A stretch of 64,000 nucleotides of DNA. Origin: Limnephilus marmoratus (Eukaryota > Arthropoda > Insecta > Trichoptera > Limnephilidae). Location of the stretch: NCBI GenBank assembly GCA_917880885.1, contig OU862919.1, forward strand, positions 47,343,058-47,407,057, in the 5' to 3' direction. Below, piece after piece: positions 54,890 through 64,000 of this stretch (positions are counted from its first letter, which is position 1; every line of letters starts with the position of its first letter). The notes beneath the pieces were generated by a model. That model was not told the origin of the DNA, ran no database searches, and saw nothing but the letters and a program-made list of their open reading frames with translations. The translations under genes and the position numbers were made by a program.

Positions 54890-54958
54890 CATAGGCCCTG
54901 AGGGAAATTATTTTCCTCAGGGCCTCCTGTGTGGAGTTAATGTAAAAAAAAAAAAAAA
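54850..54958 (+). other. LINE 3' UTR identical in plan to the SINE A tail
   Basis: After the RT frame the sequence is the SINE A terminus: outer stem CTCCACACAG (54869-54878) with CTGTGTGGAG (54928-54937), inner stem GGCCCTGAGG (54895-54904) with CCTCAGGGCC (54916-54925), then 'ttaatgt' and about 15 A. The related relic at 31258-31860 continues into 'tccacacaacatct' at the same place, which argues that this tail belongs to the LINE and is not a later SINE insertion. Confidence 0.8.
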
Positions 54959-55069
54959 CCACCCATCGTAAAATTTTGCTTTTGCTTTCTAAAATACGTT
55001 AATTGAAGAACTGATTGTTAAAATAGATAGCAGGATTAAATAACATGTGTTCCCAATTGTCCTCTGTCC
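54959..55069. other. Short unassigned spacer
   Basis: Nothing recognised. Confidence 0.4.
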
Positions 55070-55166
55070 TCTGCGGTGACCCGACAATTTGTCCTGCGAC
55101 AATTCATCCTTCGTAGGCAGGATGAACTGTCGGCCGGATGAACTGTCGCAGGATGAACTGTCATGG
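55070..55166. repeat. GACAATTCATCC minisatellite in inverted arrangement
   Basis: Units 'gcgacaattcatcct' on the left face units 'aggatgaactgtcg' on the right, forming a foldback. The direct array of the same unit is at 63393-63510. Confidence 0.75.
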
Positions 55167-55509
55167 AACCGTCCTCTGCGTGCGAACTGTACCTAAATTT
55201 CTTTAAATAAACAATAAACAGTGTTAATCTCAAGTGATCTTCCAGGTGCATATGATCATGTATATTTTCTGCCTGTACGGTAGGTACGCAGCATCCGATT
55301 CATTGGTCACATCATTATACATAATATTCGTGGTTTTGTATCGGTGATCTATGAACCGGTGGATGCAATTTTTAGCCATAAGTTGTCATAATGGTTAGTC
55401 TAGTTTGTAGTTGGAAGTAAGATTGTAGAAATGTGTTGTAAGTTTGTACAGTATCCTTCAGGTGATTTTTCACAAAAACGGCGCTATACAAATCATCCAA
55501 ATATTATAA
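55167..55509. other. Unassigned DNA
   Basis: Nothing recognised. Confidence 0.4.
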
Positions 55510-55860
55510 TAATTACTAGCTGGTTCCCGGCATGCGTTGCTATGCCATTTAATAAAGAAATTGTTTCTCCCTGCGTGTCCTTTCCCATTTGTCCCGTTCC
55601 CTTTCCGCCTCCACTTCCTCTCCCGCGTCCCCTTCCCCTCACGTGCTCCCACTCCGCCTCCTCAACCTTCCCTCTCCCTATTCCACTCCCCCTTTCCCGT
55701 GAACCCCCCTCCCGAGTTCCCCCTCCCCCCTCCCCGCTACCGCATTCCATACATTCAGTTTTCAAACAGCTCGCGTGCCACATATTGCAATTTTTTTATA
55801 CAAATTTCATAATGCCAGAGCTCACCAGTAGTTTTATACAAACCTTGTCCTGATATTAAC
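55510..55860 (-). mobile_element. Helitron-like repeat, family B
   Basis: In reverse complement it ends GGCATAGCAACGCATGCC, ten bases, then CTAG followed by T: the hairpin plus CTAG end of Helitrons. The rest is the CT-rich block, 'aacagctcgcgtgccac' and 'ataatgccagagctcaccag'. The proline- and glycine-rich frames here are not genes. Confidence 0.7.
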
Positions 55861-56474
55861 GAACATAAAAATAAAAGAATTATACAATTTGGTGCAGTCG
55901 TTCGGAAGGTAAGCGCGTACATATATTTCGGAGATTCATTTTTATTTATAGAGAAGATAATCATTTTTCTATAACTAAAATGAGCCCATAATGTAATCGT
56001 AAAATTTAAAATGTATTTATATATATATTTTCGCTTAGTAATTTGTTATCGGCTGCCAATCCGCCAAGTGCGTGAAGTTTCCAGTACGTCCAGTACGATT
56101 GTCTAATATCTAAATATCCCACGGATCAGGGCCCTTCTGTTCCGTACAGGATTGGTCACACGCAATGTGAATAAGGCGGAATTACCCAGACGGCCGATAA
56201 GGACCCCAACTCCGGTCGCAGGAAAACTCCGCTGGTAAAAGCTGCCTACTTCGCATACAAAAATGGTACATGCATTGATATTAAATATACAAGGTGGAGC
56301 CGTTGGCGATGGATTGTTGGGGTATTCAACCGTGTTACCGTACTTTCTTACCCTTTAAAAACTACATTTGGGCAGACATACATATAGAGTGTAGAGTATA
56401 TAGAGTGTCAATTGCTGGCAGCTGTCCAGAGCTATCCAATCGAAATCCCTAATAAAAAAGAAAAACACTAAAAA
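55861..56474. other. Unassigned DNA
   Basis: No recognised gene or repeat. Confidence 0.4.
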
Positions 56475-56605
56475 TTCCTTCCATACAGATTTGAATGGAA
56501 ACCAATGTCACCACAGACAGTACCTTTTGGTTCTAACCCATTTAGCACGCGCTCTGTCTCTCTTACACCTTTTTCACATCTATATCGCTGTACCATTTTA
56601 ATTTG
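56475..56605 (+). repeat. Dispersed repeat O
   Basis: Matches 58510-58650: 'gaaaccaatgtcaccac' / 'gaaaccaatattgtcgctga', 'ttttggttctaacccattta', 'cactctgtctc'-like and 'tatatcgctgt.ccatttta'. Confidence 0.6.
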
Positions 56606-56944
56606 GGAGGCTGGAATGGGTACCGCCACCCCGGGAACCTTTATTGGATAACCAACACCTCTGCCATAGGTCACCCCAAGTGGTTCGCTACGTTTGGAGA
56701 TTTAGCAGGGGTGCCCGGGTTCATGGGGTGAGGTTTGTCTAGGTCTTGGAGGCGGATGACCAGGACACACTGAACCCCAGATTCCTACCCACCCCTTAAA
56801 CCCTTTTCCTTCCCAGAACTCTCCTCTCTTTCCTTTCCTTAAAAAAACCCTCCACAGAGCATCCCCAAAGATGGCATAGGCCCTGAGCGAAATTATTTTC
56901 CTCAGGGCCTCATGTGTGGAGCTCATGTAAAAAAAAAAAAAATT
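56606..56944 (+). repeat. SINE A, short form, full length
   Basis: 'atttgggaggctggaatggg' to the hairpin and A-run. Nearly the consensus of the short form. Confidence 0.85.
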
Positions 56945-57095
56945 GTGACGCTGAAATGAGTGGGGAGGGAAAGGAGATGGAAAACGGGATACCTGGCTAT
57001 TCACATCTGGTCACTAACCACGGCCAAAGCTATTTCAAGCCACTAAACGTATGTTGATGGCGGTCTTTCACAAGGGCGATACTTAGAGTATGCAT
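56945..57095 (-). repeat. SINE C fragment
   Basis: 'gtggggagggaaaggagatg', 'acctggctattcacatctgg' and 'acaagggcgatacttagag'. It abuts the SINE A poly(A). Confidence 0.65.
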
Positions 57096-57129
57096 CTTTC
57101 TGATATGCTAGATATTATGCAGAGATTAA

Positions 57130-57210
57130 GAATACCGCAAGGGGATATATGAAATGTTGCCTCCTTTAGAAAGATAAAGAGCAACACGGCTTAATACCCC
57201 AAAAATCAAT
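57130..57210. repeat. Relic of the hammerhead-bearing repeat (flank only)
   Basis: 'agcaacacggcttaatacc' and 'ccaaaaatcaatc' match the outer part of the family; the ribozyme core is absent. Confidence 0.4.
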
Positions 57211-57305
57211 CACCCCAAAATTCAACCCTGAGAATTATAAATCGTGAGCAGTCGAACCAATTAAGGCAAACTGAACTACTTAACAAGGATTGGAGATGAA
57301 GCTTT

Positions 57306-58026
57306 TTAAGAGCGTTTAACCAGCCAGCGGACGAAAATCCACATTTCGTCGAAAGTTGTTCTTCCGATCGTGCAGGGCGGTTACAATGAGAAAGATTAAT
57401 TATTCTCCGTACCAACTTTTTAAAATTATAACTCAATATTGAATTTATTTCAATCCAAATTAGCTTTAATTTATACCTTCGTCCAAAAATGCTGAAAGGC
57501 GTGATGATAAAACTATTAAAATAGTGTACTTTTTGTAGTTATTTTTTGATTATAAGTATTTATCATTTTTCAATAATGTCTAAATTTAATAAGAATGTTA
57601 AAAAAATCTGAAATATATTAGTTTGTAAGTGCGCAAATAAATACACAAATGGACCAATTTTCGTCAAGAAACACATGTACGTACATATTTTTTAATGATT
57701 TTATTGAAACTAAAATTAAAATTCTAATACATAACTTTGCTAGATAATGTATTGATTTATTTTACTGCATGATTACATTATTTGAAATGGGTGTGGTATA
57801 ATACAAAAACTTTTTTGAAAATTTAACAAATCTGCCAACGACCTATGGAATAACCTTATTATACTAAAAATTTAAAAAAAATCTAAAAATTTATTACATA
57901 ACTATGCTAGATAAAAGAACAATCTTTCGAAATCCATTTATAATTTTTTGTGGAAAAGAATCAATACGTCTAAAAACTTTTTTGAAAATGACGTATTTCC
58001 GGCTTTCTCTGGTAATGCCCTCTTAA
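57306..58026 (+). repeat. TTAA-flanked repeat F, complete
   Basis: Starts TTAAGAGCGTTTAACCAGCC, ends ACCAG-like 'ctggtaatgccctcttaa'. Highly similar along its length to 43573-44285. Confidence 0.7.
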
Positions 58027-58509
58027 GGACCAGTGTTTTTTTTTGGCTTTTATGATATCTCACAAATATATTAATTTTCAAAGGTTTTAAATTTTCTGAA
58101 GTTTGCTAATTTAAGCACTATGAAATTATTTCCTTTAGATTCATTCCCCTTTTTTGAAAGAATAATTTTTAAACTTATGGTTAGACAGCTGGTGGTGACT
58201 ACAGAATATATACATGTATGGAATTCTATACATTTGTATTCAGGGCTAATTTATTCTTTGAAGTCAGCGAGCTTCATTTGAATACATTGCGAACAAAAAG
58301 GCGCTCCCTATGTAAAGTACCTACCCCATTCTATTATTTAACAAGGGCCAATTACGAGATTCTTGTTTTCGTATTTCTGCAATTTCAAGTATTGAGATCA
58401 CACGAAATAAATATATTTAAAACTTGTTTTCAAAACATTATTTCTTTTCATAAAACTGCAATAAGTGGACTTCAATATTGGTTCTTGTTTGAAATAAAGA
58501 AAAACGCAA
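58027..58509. other. Unassigned DNA
   Basis: A 101-codon plus frame (58218-58523) has no domain I recognise, is AT-driven, and its end overlaps repeat O. Not called. Confidence 0.35.
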
Positions 58510-58650
58510 GAAATTCTATGTAGGTTTGAAGGGAAACCAATATTGTCGCTGACTTGGTAGCTTTTGGTTCTGTCCCATTTAGAATGTGCTCCATCTCTGT
58601 TTCACTTGCCTGACGTCGTATATCTCTATCCCATTTAAATTTCATAATGA
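58510..58650 (+). repeat. Dispersed repeat O
   Basis: Second copy of the repeat at 56475-56605. Confidence 0.6.
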
Positions 58651-58854
58651 TGGTGAAGCAAAATATTGTAAGACTTTTGAATCACGAAGCATGTCCAAAT
58701 GACATGGCTCTTTTAACCTAATAACTTTACAGCTCCAGGCACGCTAAATTCGTCATTTTTATTAAGTCTTTACGGATGTTTTGATTTGCAAAAGTTTCTT
58801 TATATTAAACTTTTATTAGCATTTACCGAAATGCTGATCGTTAAATCCACCTTG

Positions 58855-59158
58855 GAAAAAACTTCCCTTGAAGCCTACGTCATCTTTGGAGATGCTGGGT
58901 GGAGGGTCTTCTTATGGAAAGAAAGTCAGGAAGTTCTGGGAAGGAAAAAGGTATGAGTATATATTTTAGGAATCTGAGAGTCAATGTGTCCAGGTGTATT
59001 AATCAGAATGTATGAATCTATCCCTCTCGATTCTAGCCGGTGGCTCGAGAGAGTCCGGCTGAAGAGGTCTATGTGAGGTCCCCGTCAAACAGTCTCTTCC
59101 GATCCGGTGGGCAAATGCATTCGTCACGAAGACCGAGACAAACCTCACCCCATGAACC
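58855..59158 (-). repeat. SINE A, long form, left part, split
   Basis: From a degraded hairpin to 'cctcaccccatgaacc' (59143-59158), where two nested insertions begin. The rest of the SINE is at 59539-59650. Confidence 0.75.
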
Positions 59159-59382
59159 ATTGTTTAATTCATATTTGTGTTTACTAACCTAATACACGCA
59201 TTTTGTTTTTCCTGTTAAGCACTTGCATACTGCTTACTAACAACGTATGCAAGGACTCTGGAGGTCTAGAATCTTTCAAAATAAATAAATATAGCTTCGT
59301 TTAACAAAATATTAGAATCTTGCGAGAGTCTTGAAGGAGTAACCATCTGTTACTTATACCAGGGCGGGTAAGTGGTGGATAG
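59159..59382 (+). mobile_element. 3' terminal fragment of an R1-like element
   Basis: Resembles the last ~220 bases of the R1-like element at 24558-31257, in opposite orientation: 'ctctggaggtctagaatctt', 'attagaatcttgcgagagtc', 'ttataccagggcgggtaagt' and 'ggtggata' at the end. No poly(A). Flanked by CCTCACCCCATGAACC at 59143-59158 and, around a later MITE, at 59383-59389 and 59539-59554: a 16-bp duplication. Confidence 0.7.
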
Positions 59383-59389
59383 CCTCACC

Positions 59390-59537
59390 CAAGGGCGGAT
59401 TTAGTATTTTTTTAGATAAAGTATTTTTTTGTACTGTCGAGATTCCATCACAGTACAGAAAACTGTCTCTATCAAACATTTTTTTGCCTGTCCGCCCCTT
59501 GTGCCCCCCCCAGAAAAAAAACCTGGATCCGCCCTTG
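59390..59537. mobile_element. hAT-type MITE with 8-bp target duplication
   Basis: 148 bp. Ends CAAGGGCGGATTTAG / CTGGATCCGCCCTTG; GCCTCACC at 59382-59389 and 59538-59545. It sits at the junction of the R1-like fragment and SINE A, so it came last. Confidence 0.85.
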
Positions 59538-59538
59538 G

Positions 59539-59655
59539 CCTCACCCCATGAACCCGGGCACTAAACGCAGCGAACTACTTGGGTTACCTATGGCAGGGTG
59601 TTGGTTATAAAATAAATGGTTCTCAGGGCGGCGGTACCCATATCTGCATCCCGTA
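59539..59655 (-). repeat. SINE A, right part of the split copy
   Basis: 'ccccatgaacccgggcacta' to 'ggcggtacccatatctgcat'. Confidence 0.75.
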
Positions 59656-60229
59656 TATACGAAGACGCTTTCTAGTTGGTCGTAGGGCCTACCTAATGTT
59701 TCCATATCAACGCTATCGAACGTAATTATGTACGCATTCATAGTGGCAATTAATTCCTCACAAAAAGGTTGGATAATATCAGATAGGCCTTTCAATTATT
59801 TCGTTTACTTTCCACTACAATAGGCTAATGGATTATTTTTGATAAAGAAATAACCTTTAGCTTTGTTAGATAAACTTGTAATATTATTTTAAGCTGTGTT
59901 TTCTGACATTAAAGAAAAGTCGGCAAAGAAAGGCAACTCTTTTTCGTGTTTAAAAACGTGCTTTACCTTAAAATATAATTAAGTACAACATTAAGGGTTG
60001 TTTTTTAATGTTTTTTTTGTTGTTGTTTGCAAAGCGTCCCTGGGGTGATGTTGAAGAAAAATGGCTCTGAGGAATCAACACACTTTTTTTCTTGGTAATT
60101 TGATTATTTTATGTATGAATTTTGGTAAATATGTTTAATCAAATCATGAGGTGGTAGTGATTGCGAAGAAAATATATTATGATTGTTTACTTTGTAATTA
60201 CCCTTGTGAACATGTAATATTTATTGCAT
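59656..60229. other. Unassigned DNA
   Basis: Nothing recognised. Confidence 0.4.
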
Positions 60230-60670
60230 ACTAGCTGCTTCCCGGCGTGCCTCGCTATGCCATTTAATAAAGAAATTGTTTCTTCCTGCGTGTCCTTTCC
60301 CATTCGTCCCGTTTCCCTTTCGCCTCCCCTTCCTCTCCCGCGTCCCCTTCCCCTCTCACGTTCCCATTCCGCCTCCTCCACCTTCCTTCTCCCCACTCCA
60401 CTCTCCACCTTCCCCCGTCCCGCGACATCCCGAGTTCCCTTCCCCTCTCTTAGGTTCCCCTCCCTCCTCCCGGTTCTTCTCCCCCTTCCCGCGAACCCTC
60501 TACCCGAGTTTCCCTCCCCCATCTCCCCTCCCCCGTCCCGCATTCCATACATTTAGTCTCGGTACATTCAGTTTTCAAACATCTCGCGTGCCAACGATTG
60601 CAATTTTTTATACAAATTTCATAATGCCAGAGCTCACCATTAGTTTTATACATACCTTGTCCTGACAATA
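60230..60670 (-). mobile_element. Helitron-like repeat, family B, expanded minisatellite
   Basis: In reverse complement it ends with a hairpin around 'gcgaggcacgcc' and CTAG followed by T. The CT-rich minisatellite is longer than in other copies; 'ctcgcgtgccaacgattgca' and 'ataatgccagagctcaccat' complete the layout. Confidence 0.7.
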
Positions 60671-60769
60671 ACAAATACAAAGAAAAAAAAATTATCCAAT
60701 TTGGTGCAGTATTTAATTAATAATAATATAATAGATATAATAATATAATAATAAATAGTTTTTACATGT

Positions 60770-61055
60770 AGGATTACAAAGGATTTTTTAAATATTTATA
60801 TTGAGGGATCGGTAGGATTTATAGGTTCAATTAGAAATGCCACAGAGCCGAACCCTCTGATATGAAAATATCTGGAGTCGGTGAATTATATTCCCATTTG
60901 GTCTCTAGTAGGTTGACATGTTGTTCTTGTATTATTTTGTATTTATAATACTTATATAGTGCAATTGCATAGCGTGGGTTGACTAGATGATCATTTGGGG
61001 AAGTGTGTTAAAGGGTTTAGATTTTCCTGTGGGAAAAATTTAACCCGGACATTTA
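60770..61055 (-). repeat. Dispersed repeat N
   Basis: Reverse complement of 44648-44945. Confidence 0.7.
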
Positions 61056-61084
61056 AATCTGGTATATATAGAAGAGAAGACAGA

Positions 61085-61182
61085 AGACAGAAGACAGAAG
61101 ATAGATAGATATATAGATAGATAGATAGATAGATAGAGATATATAGATAGATAGATATATAGAGATATATAGATAGATTTGT
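61085..61182 (+). repeat. (GATA)n-type microsatellite
   Basis: GATA units mixed with GATATA and preceded by GAAGACA units. Confidence 0.9.
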
Positions 61183-61837
61183 TGTAAACAAATCATACGA
61201 CAATACAAAAATAAAACTAAAACAAAAAGAACACTTTTTTGACAGCAGTTACAAAATCTAACCTAGAAAATCTAAACAGACAAAACTTGCATCGTTTAAG
61301 AGATGCAAATCTGTTACAAAAAAAAATCACAAACTAATGAAGAAAATAAACATTATGGTAAGATTAGTCCGGGAAAGGGAAAGGGGTTCAAAACATATTA
61401 AAATATTAAATTATTGTGGCTACGTGGCTATACTGGGTCTGCTTGATAAGGGTCACAAAATTATAATACATATTATAGTAGTATGAAGGTAATGTTTAAA
61501 TTCTCGCCTCTAAAGTTACCAAGCTTCGTACAATATGGAAATTAGTGTTTTTAGCACCTATTCGTATTCCACTGTTAGGAGATCTGAGACCAAATAAGGT
61601 TTTAAGTGAATTGAAATTTCAATTAATTTTCAATTTGAATAGAAAATTAATTCAATATGGGAACTTTTCGTTTACAATTTTTTAAATTTCTAATTTTATA
61701 GTGCCGTTTTGTAAAATATCTCGTACAGTACGTGTGAAATTAATTGAAATAAAGCAATTAATATGAATTATGTGGGTGTTTTCAATATATTTTTATAATA
61801 TACACATAAAAACAAAAATATTATTTTATTTTTTCAG
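61183..61837. other. Unassigned AT-rich DNA, possibly intronic
   Basis: No element recognised. It ends in a T-rich tract and 'ttttttcag'. Confidence 0.35.
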
Positions 61838-61908
61838 ATTCAGACGCGTCGGATTCATCAGAGCAGCACACAGAAGGACGGCCAAAGAAATTACAGCGCC
61901 ACAAATAG
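61838..61908 (+). CDS. Candidate host-gene exon (71 nt)
   Basis: Preceded by TTATTTTATTTTTTCAG (pyrimidine tract and AG) and followed by GTAAAA (donor-like). It is GC-richer than its surroundings and all three frames are nearly open; one reads SDASDSSEQHTEGRPKKLQR. In the frame starting at base 2, the exon leaves one base over, which fits the phase of the open frame after the acceptor at 62319. The protein is not identified. Could be chance. Confidence 0.35.
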
Positions 61909-62029
61909 GTAAAATACTTTTAAAATGTTCTCTATAAACCAGTTCAAAATGAATCGCGAGAATTTATTTTGTAAACAATTTGTCCAAAGTTGAGCTATTT
62001 TTAGCGCGGCCAATACTTGATTGCTTAGG

Positions 62030-62255
62030 TCTTAACGGCGGTTGCGTCTTGCACTTACTGCGTGGCGGGCCGGATCGAGAGAGACAGGTCTAGTGACATC
62101 ATTTGTCCTCTCCGGCAGGACTTTCTCGACCCATCGCCTTGCACCGCAATGGATTCATACGCCCGTCACTCTTGGACACATTGACCCCCAGATTCCTACC
62201 CTCCTCTAATACCCTTTTCTTACCCAGAACTTCCTCTCCTTCATTTATTTTAAAA
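62030..62255 (+). repeat. SINE A fragment between the candidate exons
   Basis: 'gcgtggcgggccggatcgag', 'catcgccttgcaccgcaatg' and 'ctcttggacacattgacccc'. No hairpin or tail. Confidence 0.7.
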
Positions 62256-62319
62256 TACCCACAACGAATAGAATATCAACAAACAAGAACGAGAATAACA
62301 AGAACTAGAATTTTTGCAG

Positions 62320-62426
62320 ATGCTCTAGGGATGTTTGGATCAGACGACCAAATTCTCACTGCTCATTCCTCAACAATCAGTGGTAGTGTTCACTACACCA
62401 TGTCCGACAGTGAAAGCATGTTGTGA
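62320..62426 (+). CDS. Candidate terminal host-gene exon (107 nt)
   Basis: Acceptor-like TTTTTGCAG, then an open frame ALGMFGSDDQILTAHSST... ending SDSESML and TGA. The composition is Ser/Asp-rich and not repeat-derived, unlike everything around it. Joined in phase with 61838-61908 it would make a C-terminal tail. No family recognised. Confidence 0.35.
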
Positions 62427-62974
62427 TTTAAAGTCTTGCATTTATCGTTTTGACTCAATTATTGAAAAAGGCAGAGACTTCTTTTTATAATTTATTTTAA
62501 TTTTATTTTCCTTAAGTTATTATTATTTTCCATAAGTTCGATACCACGAACACATGAAATTTTGGTACGTTTCTATCTTTTGTGGATATTTTTCATTACT
62601 CCAATCCATGTACATACGCTCTAGTCAACTGTTCGGGTGCACTTACGGCTTACTTAGGTACCGGAGTACTTACTTCGAACTATACTTCGAACGAACGAAC
62701 GTTCTTAGAGCATTCAACTAAATTTTGGCGAATGCACTCGGAGCACCGACAAAATGCTCTATAACTGTTATAAGAGCAGATTAGAATGAGCAGTTTGGTC
62801 TAAATTCACCTTTACACGACCGCATGAAGAATTCGTCATCGTCGTTAGTTTTTCCGCACTATTTCTCCGTATACCCCTTAAATATCCCTACCATTCCCTT
62901 GTATGACACCCACCCCCCCAACACTCAATGACTTATTTCTGTATAGTGTTGTTGAATGGTTCTTCCGAAACCTG
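62427..62974. other. Unassigned DNA
   Basis: Nothing recognised; AT-rich immediately after the candidate stop. Confidence 0.4.
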
Positions 62975-63314
62975 TTTTTTTTTTTTTACATAAGCTCCAC
63001 ACAAGATGACATAGGCCCTGAGGGAAATTATTTTCCTCAGGGCCTATGTCATCTTTGGGGATGCTGTGTGGAGGAGTTTTTTTAGGGAAAGGAAGGAGAG
63101 GAAAGGGAAGGAAAGGGGTTTAAGGGTGGATAGGAAACTGGGGTTTAGTGTATCCCGGTCATCCAAGACCTGGACAAACCTCACCCAATGAACCCGGGCA
63201 CCCTCGCTAAATCACCAAACGTAGCGAACCACTTGGGGTGACCTATGGCAGAGGTGTTGGTTATCCAATAAAGGTTCCCGGGGCGGCGGTACCCATTCCC
63301 GCCTCCCAAATTAT
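62975..63314 (-). repeat. SINE A, short form, with extended hairpin
   Basis: T-run, then a hairpin whose second arm has become an exact complement of the first (GATGACATAGGCCCTGAGGG ... mirrored), then the short body to 'ggtacccattcccgcctccc'. Confidence 0.85.
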
Positions 63315-63392
63315 AAATTATTAATTTAATAATGTTATATTTTTTTAGCACCACCACCATTTTTTATTAACCTCGCGTTAGCACGTATATAT

Positions 63393-63510
63393 GGTGACCC
63401 GACAATTCGTCCTGCGACAATTCATCCGGCGACAGTTCATCCTGCGACAGTTCATCCTGCCGACAGTTCATCCTGCCGACAATTCATCCGGCGACAATTC
63501 ATCCTGCCTG
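63393..63510 (+). repeat. GACAGTTCATCCTGC minisatellite
   Basis: Seven or so 16-17-bp units ('gcgacagttcatcct', 'gccgacagttcatcct'). Confidence 0.85.
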
Positions 63511-63804
63511 ATCATTTAGAAGATTTTTATTAAGTAAGTATGCAAAGAGGATATACGGCCGTACAACCAAAATCGATATACTTATATCTGAAGGCATCTT
63601 GAGTGGAAATCCGCTGTAAAAATATTTAATAACAATAATTTCGACTCTCCGAAGAAGCATGCGTGAATATCAAAATACGACTTACTTATACGTGCAGTCG
63701 GCTTAGCAAAGAACGGCAAAGATTCCTACTTGCATCTAATATAACTTTTTTATCTGAAATTAACACCATCTTTTTAGGGTGAATTGACTGATTTAAAAAA
63801 AAAC
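63511..63804. other. Unassigned DNA
   Basis: Nothing recognised. Confidence 0.4.
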
Positions 63805-63950
63805 ACAAGAGTCCCAACCGTCTCGAGCCAGTGAGTGCCAATGGCATCCCCAATTTTGGTATGGTGTGATGCTGAAGGTAGTGGTGAGGGGAAGGAGATG
63901 TGGAAAATGTATCTTCCTGGCTATTCAGATCTAGTCACCAAACACGGCTA
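63805..63950 (-). repeat. SINE C fragment abutting the TTAGG array
   Basis: 'ggcatccccaattttggtat', 'gaagtagtggtgagggg'-like and 'caccaaacacggcta'. It stops in 'cggcta', where other copies continue 'aagccattt'. Confidence 0.75.
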
Positions 63951-64000
63951 GGTTAGGTTAGGTTAGGTTAGGTTAGGTTAGGTTAGGTTAGGTTAGGTCA
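63951..64000 (+). repeat. (TTAGG)n array at window end
   Basis: Nine perfect GGTTA units and one GGTCA. TTAGG is the canonical telomere repeat of most insects. The array reaches the end of the window, so its full length is unknown; it may be interstitial, subtelomeric or a simple repeat. Confidence 0.85.

Overview
This window looks like repeat-dense nuclear DNA of an insect. The supporting signs are a TTAGG-type pentanucleotide array at the right end, Helitron-like repeats of the insect style, an R1-clade non-LTR retrotransposon, tRNA-derived SINEs and many small inverted-repeat transposons. I lean towards Lepidoptera, but that is an inference from repeat style only. No bacterial operon, rRNA gene, functional tRNA gene or CRISPR array is visible. 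Almost every recognisable coding sequence belongs to a retrotransposon. The only possible host-gene signal is a pair of exon-like segments near 61.8-62.4 kb.

Layout. 0-10 kb: relics of RTE-like and jockey/CR1-like reverse transcriptases (RTs), several copies of a dominant short retroposon called SINE A here, a 59-bp tandem repeat and an inverted pair of hammerhead-ribozyme-like motifs. 10-24 kb: SINE C with a hAT-type MITE inserted at an 8-bp duplication, more SINE A, a 1.4-kb purine-rich minisatellite, a 5'-truncated RTE-like element with a 13-bp target duplication, and Helitron-like repeats. 24.5-31.3 kb: the centrepiece, a 6.7-kb R1-clade retrotransposon on the minus strand with two intact ORFs, inserted into an older CR1/jockey-like copy with an 11-bp duplication. 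31-38 kb: SINEs, RT relics, a heat-shock-element-like cluster and a 350-bp near-perfect palindrome with two hammerhead-like motifs. 38-46 kb: two related hAT-type elements with 8-bp duplications (one holding a Helitron-like and a Harbinger-like insertion), a third hAT-type MITE and a TTAA-flanked repeat. 46-53 kb: mostly unassigned AT-rich DNA with repeat relics. 53.1-55 kb: a CR1/jockey-like LINE with a 592-codon RT frame whose 3' end matches the tail of SINE A. 55-64 kb: further copies of the same repeat families, a 3' fragment of an R1-like element, the candidate exons, and SINE C running into the TTAGG array.

How the parts relate. The LINE at 53-55 kb and SINE A share a terminal nested hairpin followed by poly(A). 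This suggests that SINE A is mobilised by that LINE's RT. The R1-like element supplies its own endonuclease and RT. The MITEs and Helitron-like repeats have no coding capacity here and depend on transposases elsewhere. The order of insertion can be read from nested copies and target-site duplications (TSDs). All family assignments come from reading motifs and from comparing copies inside the window; no database was searched.
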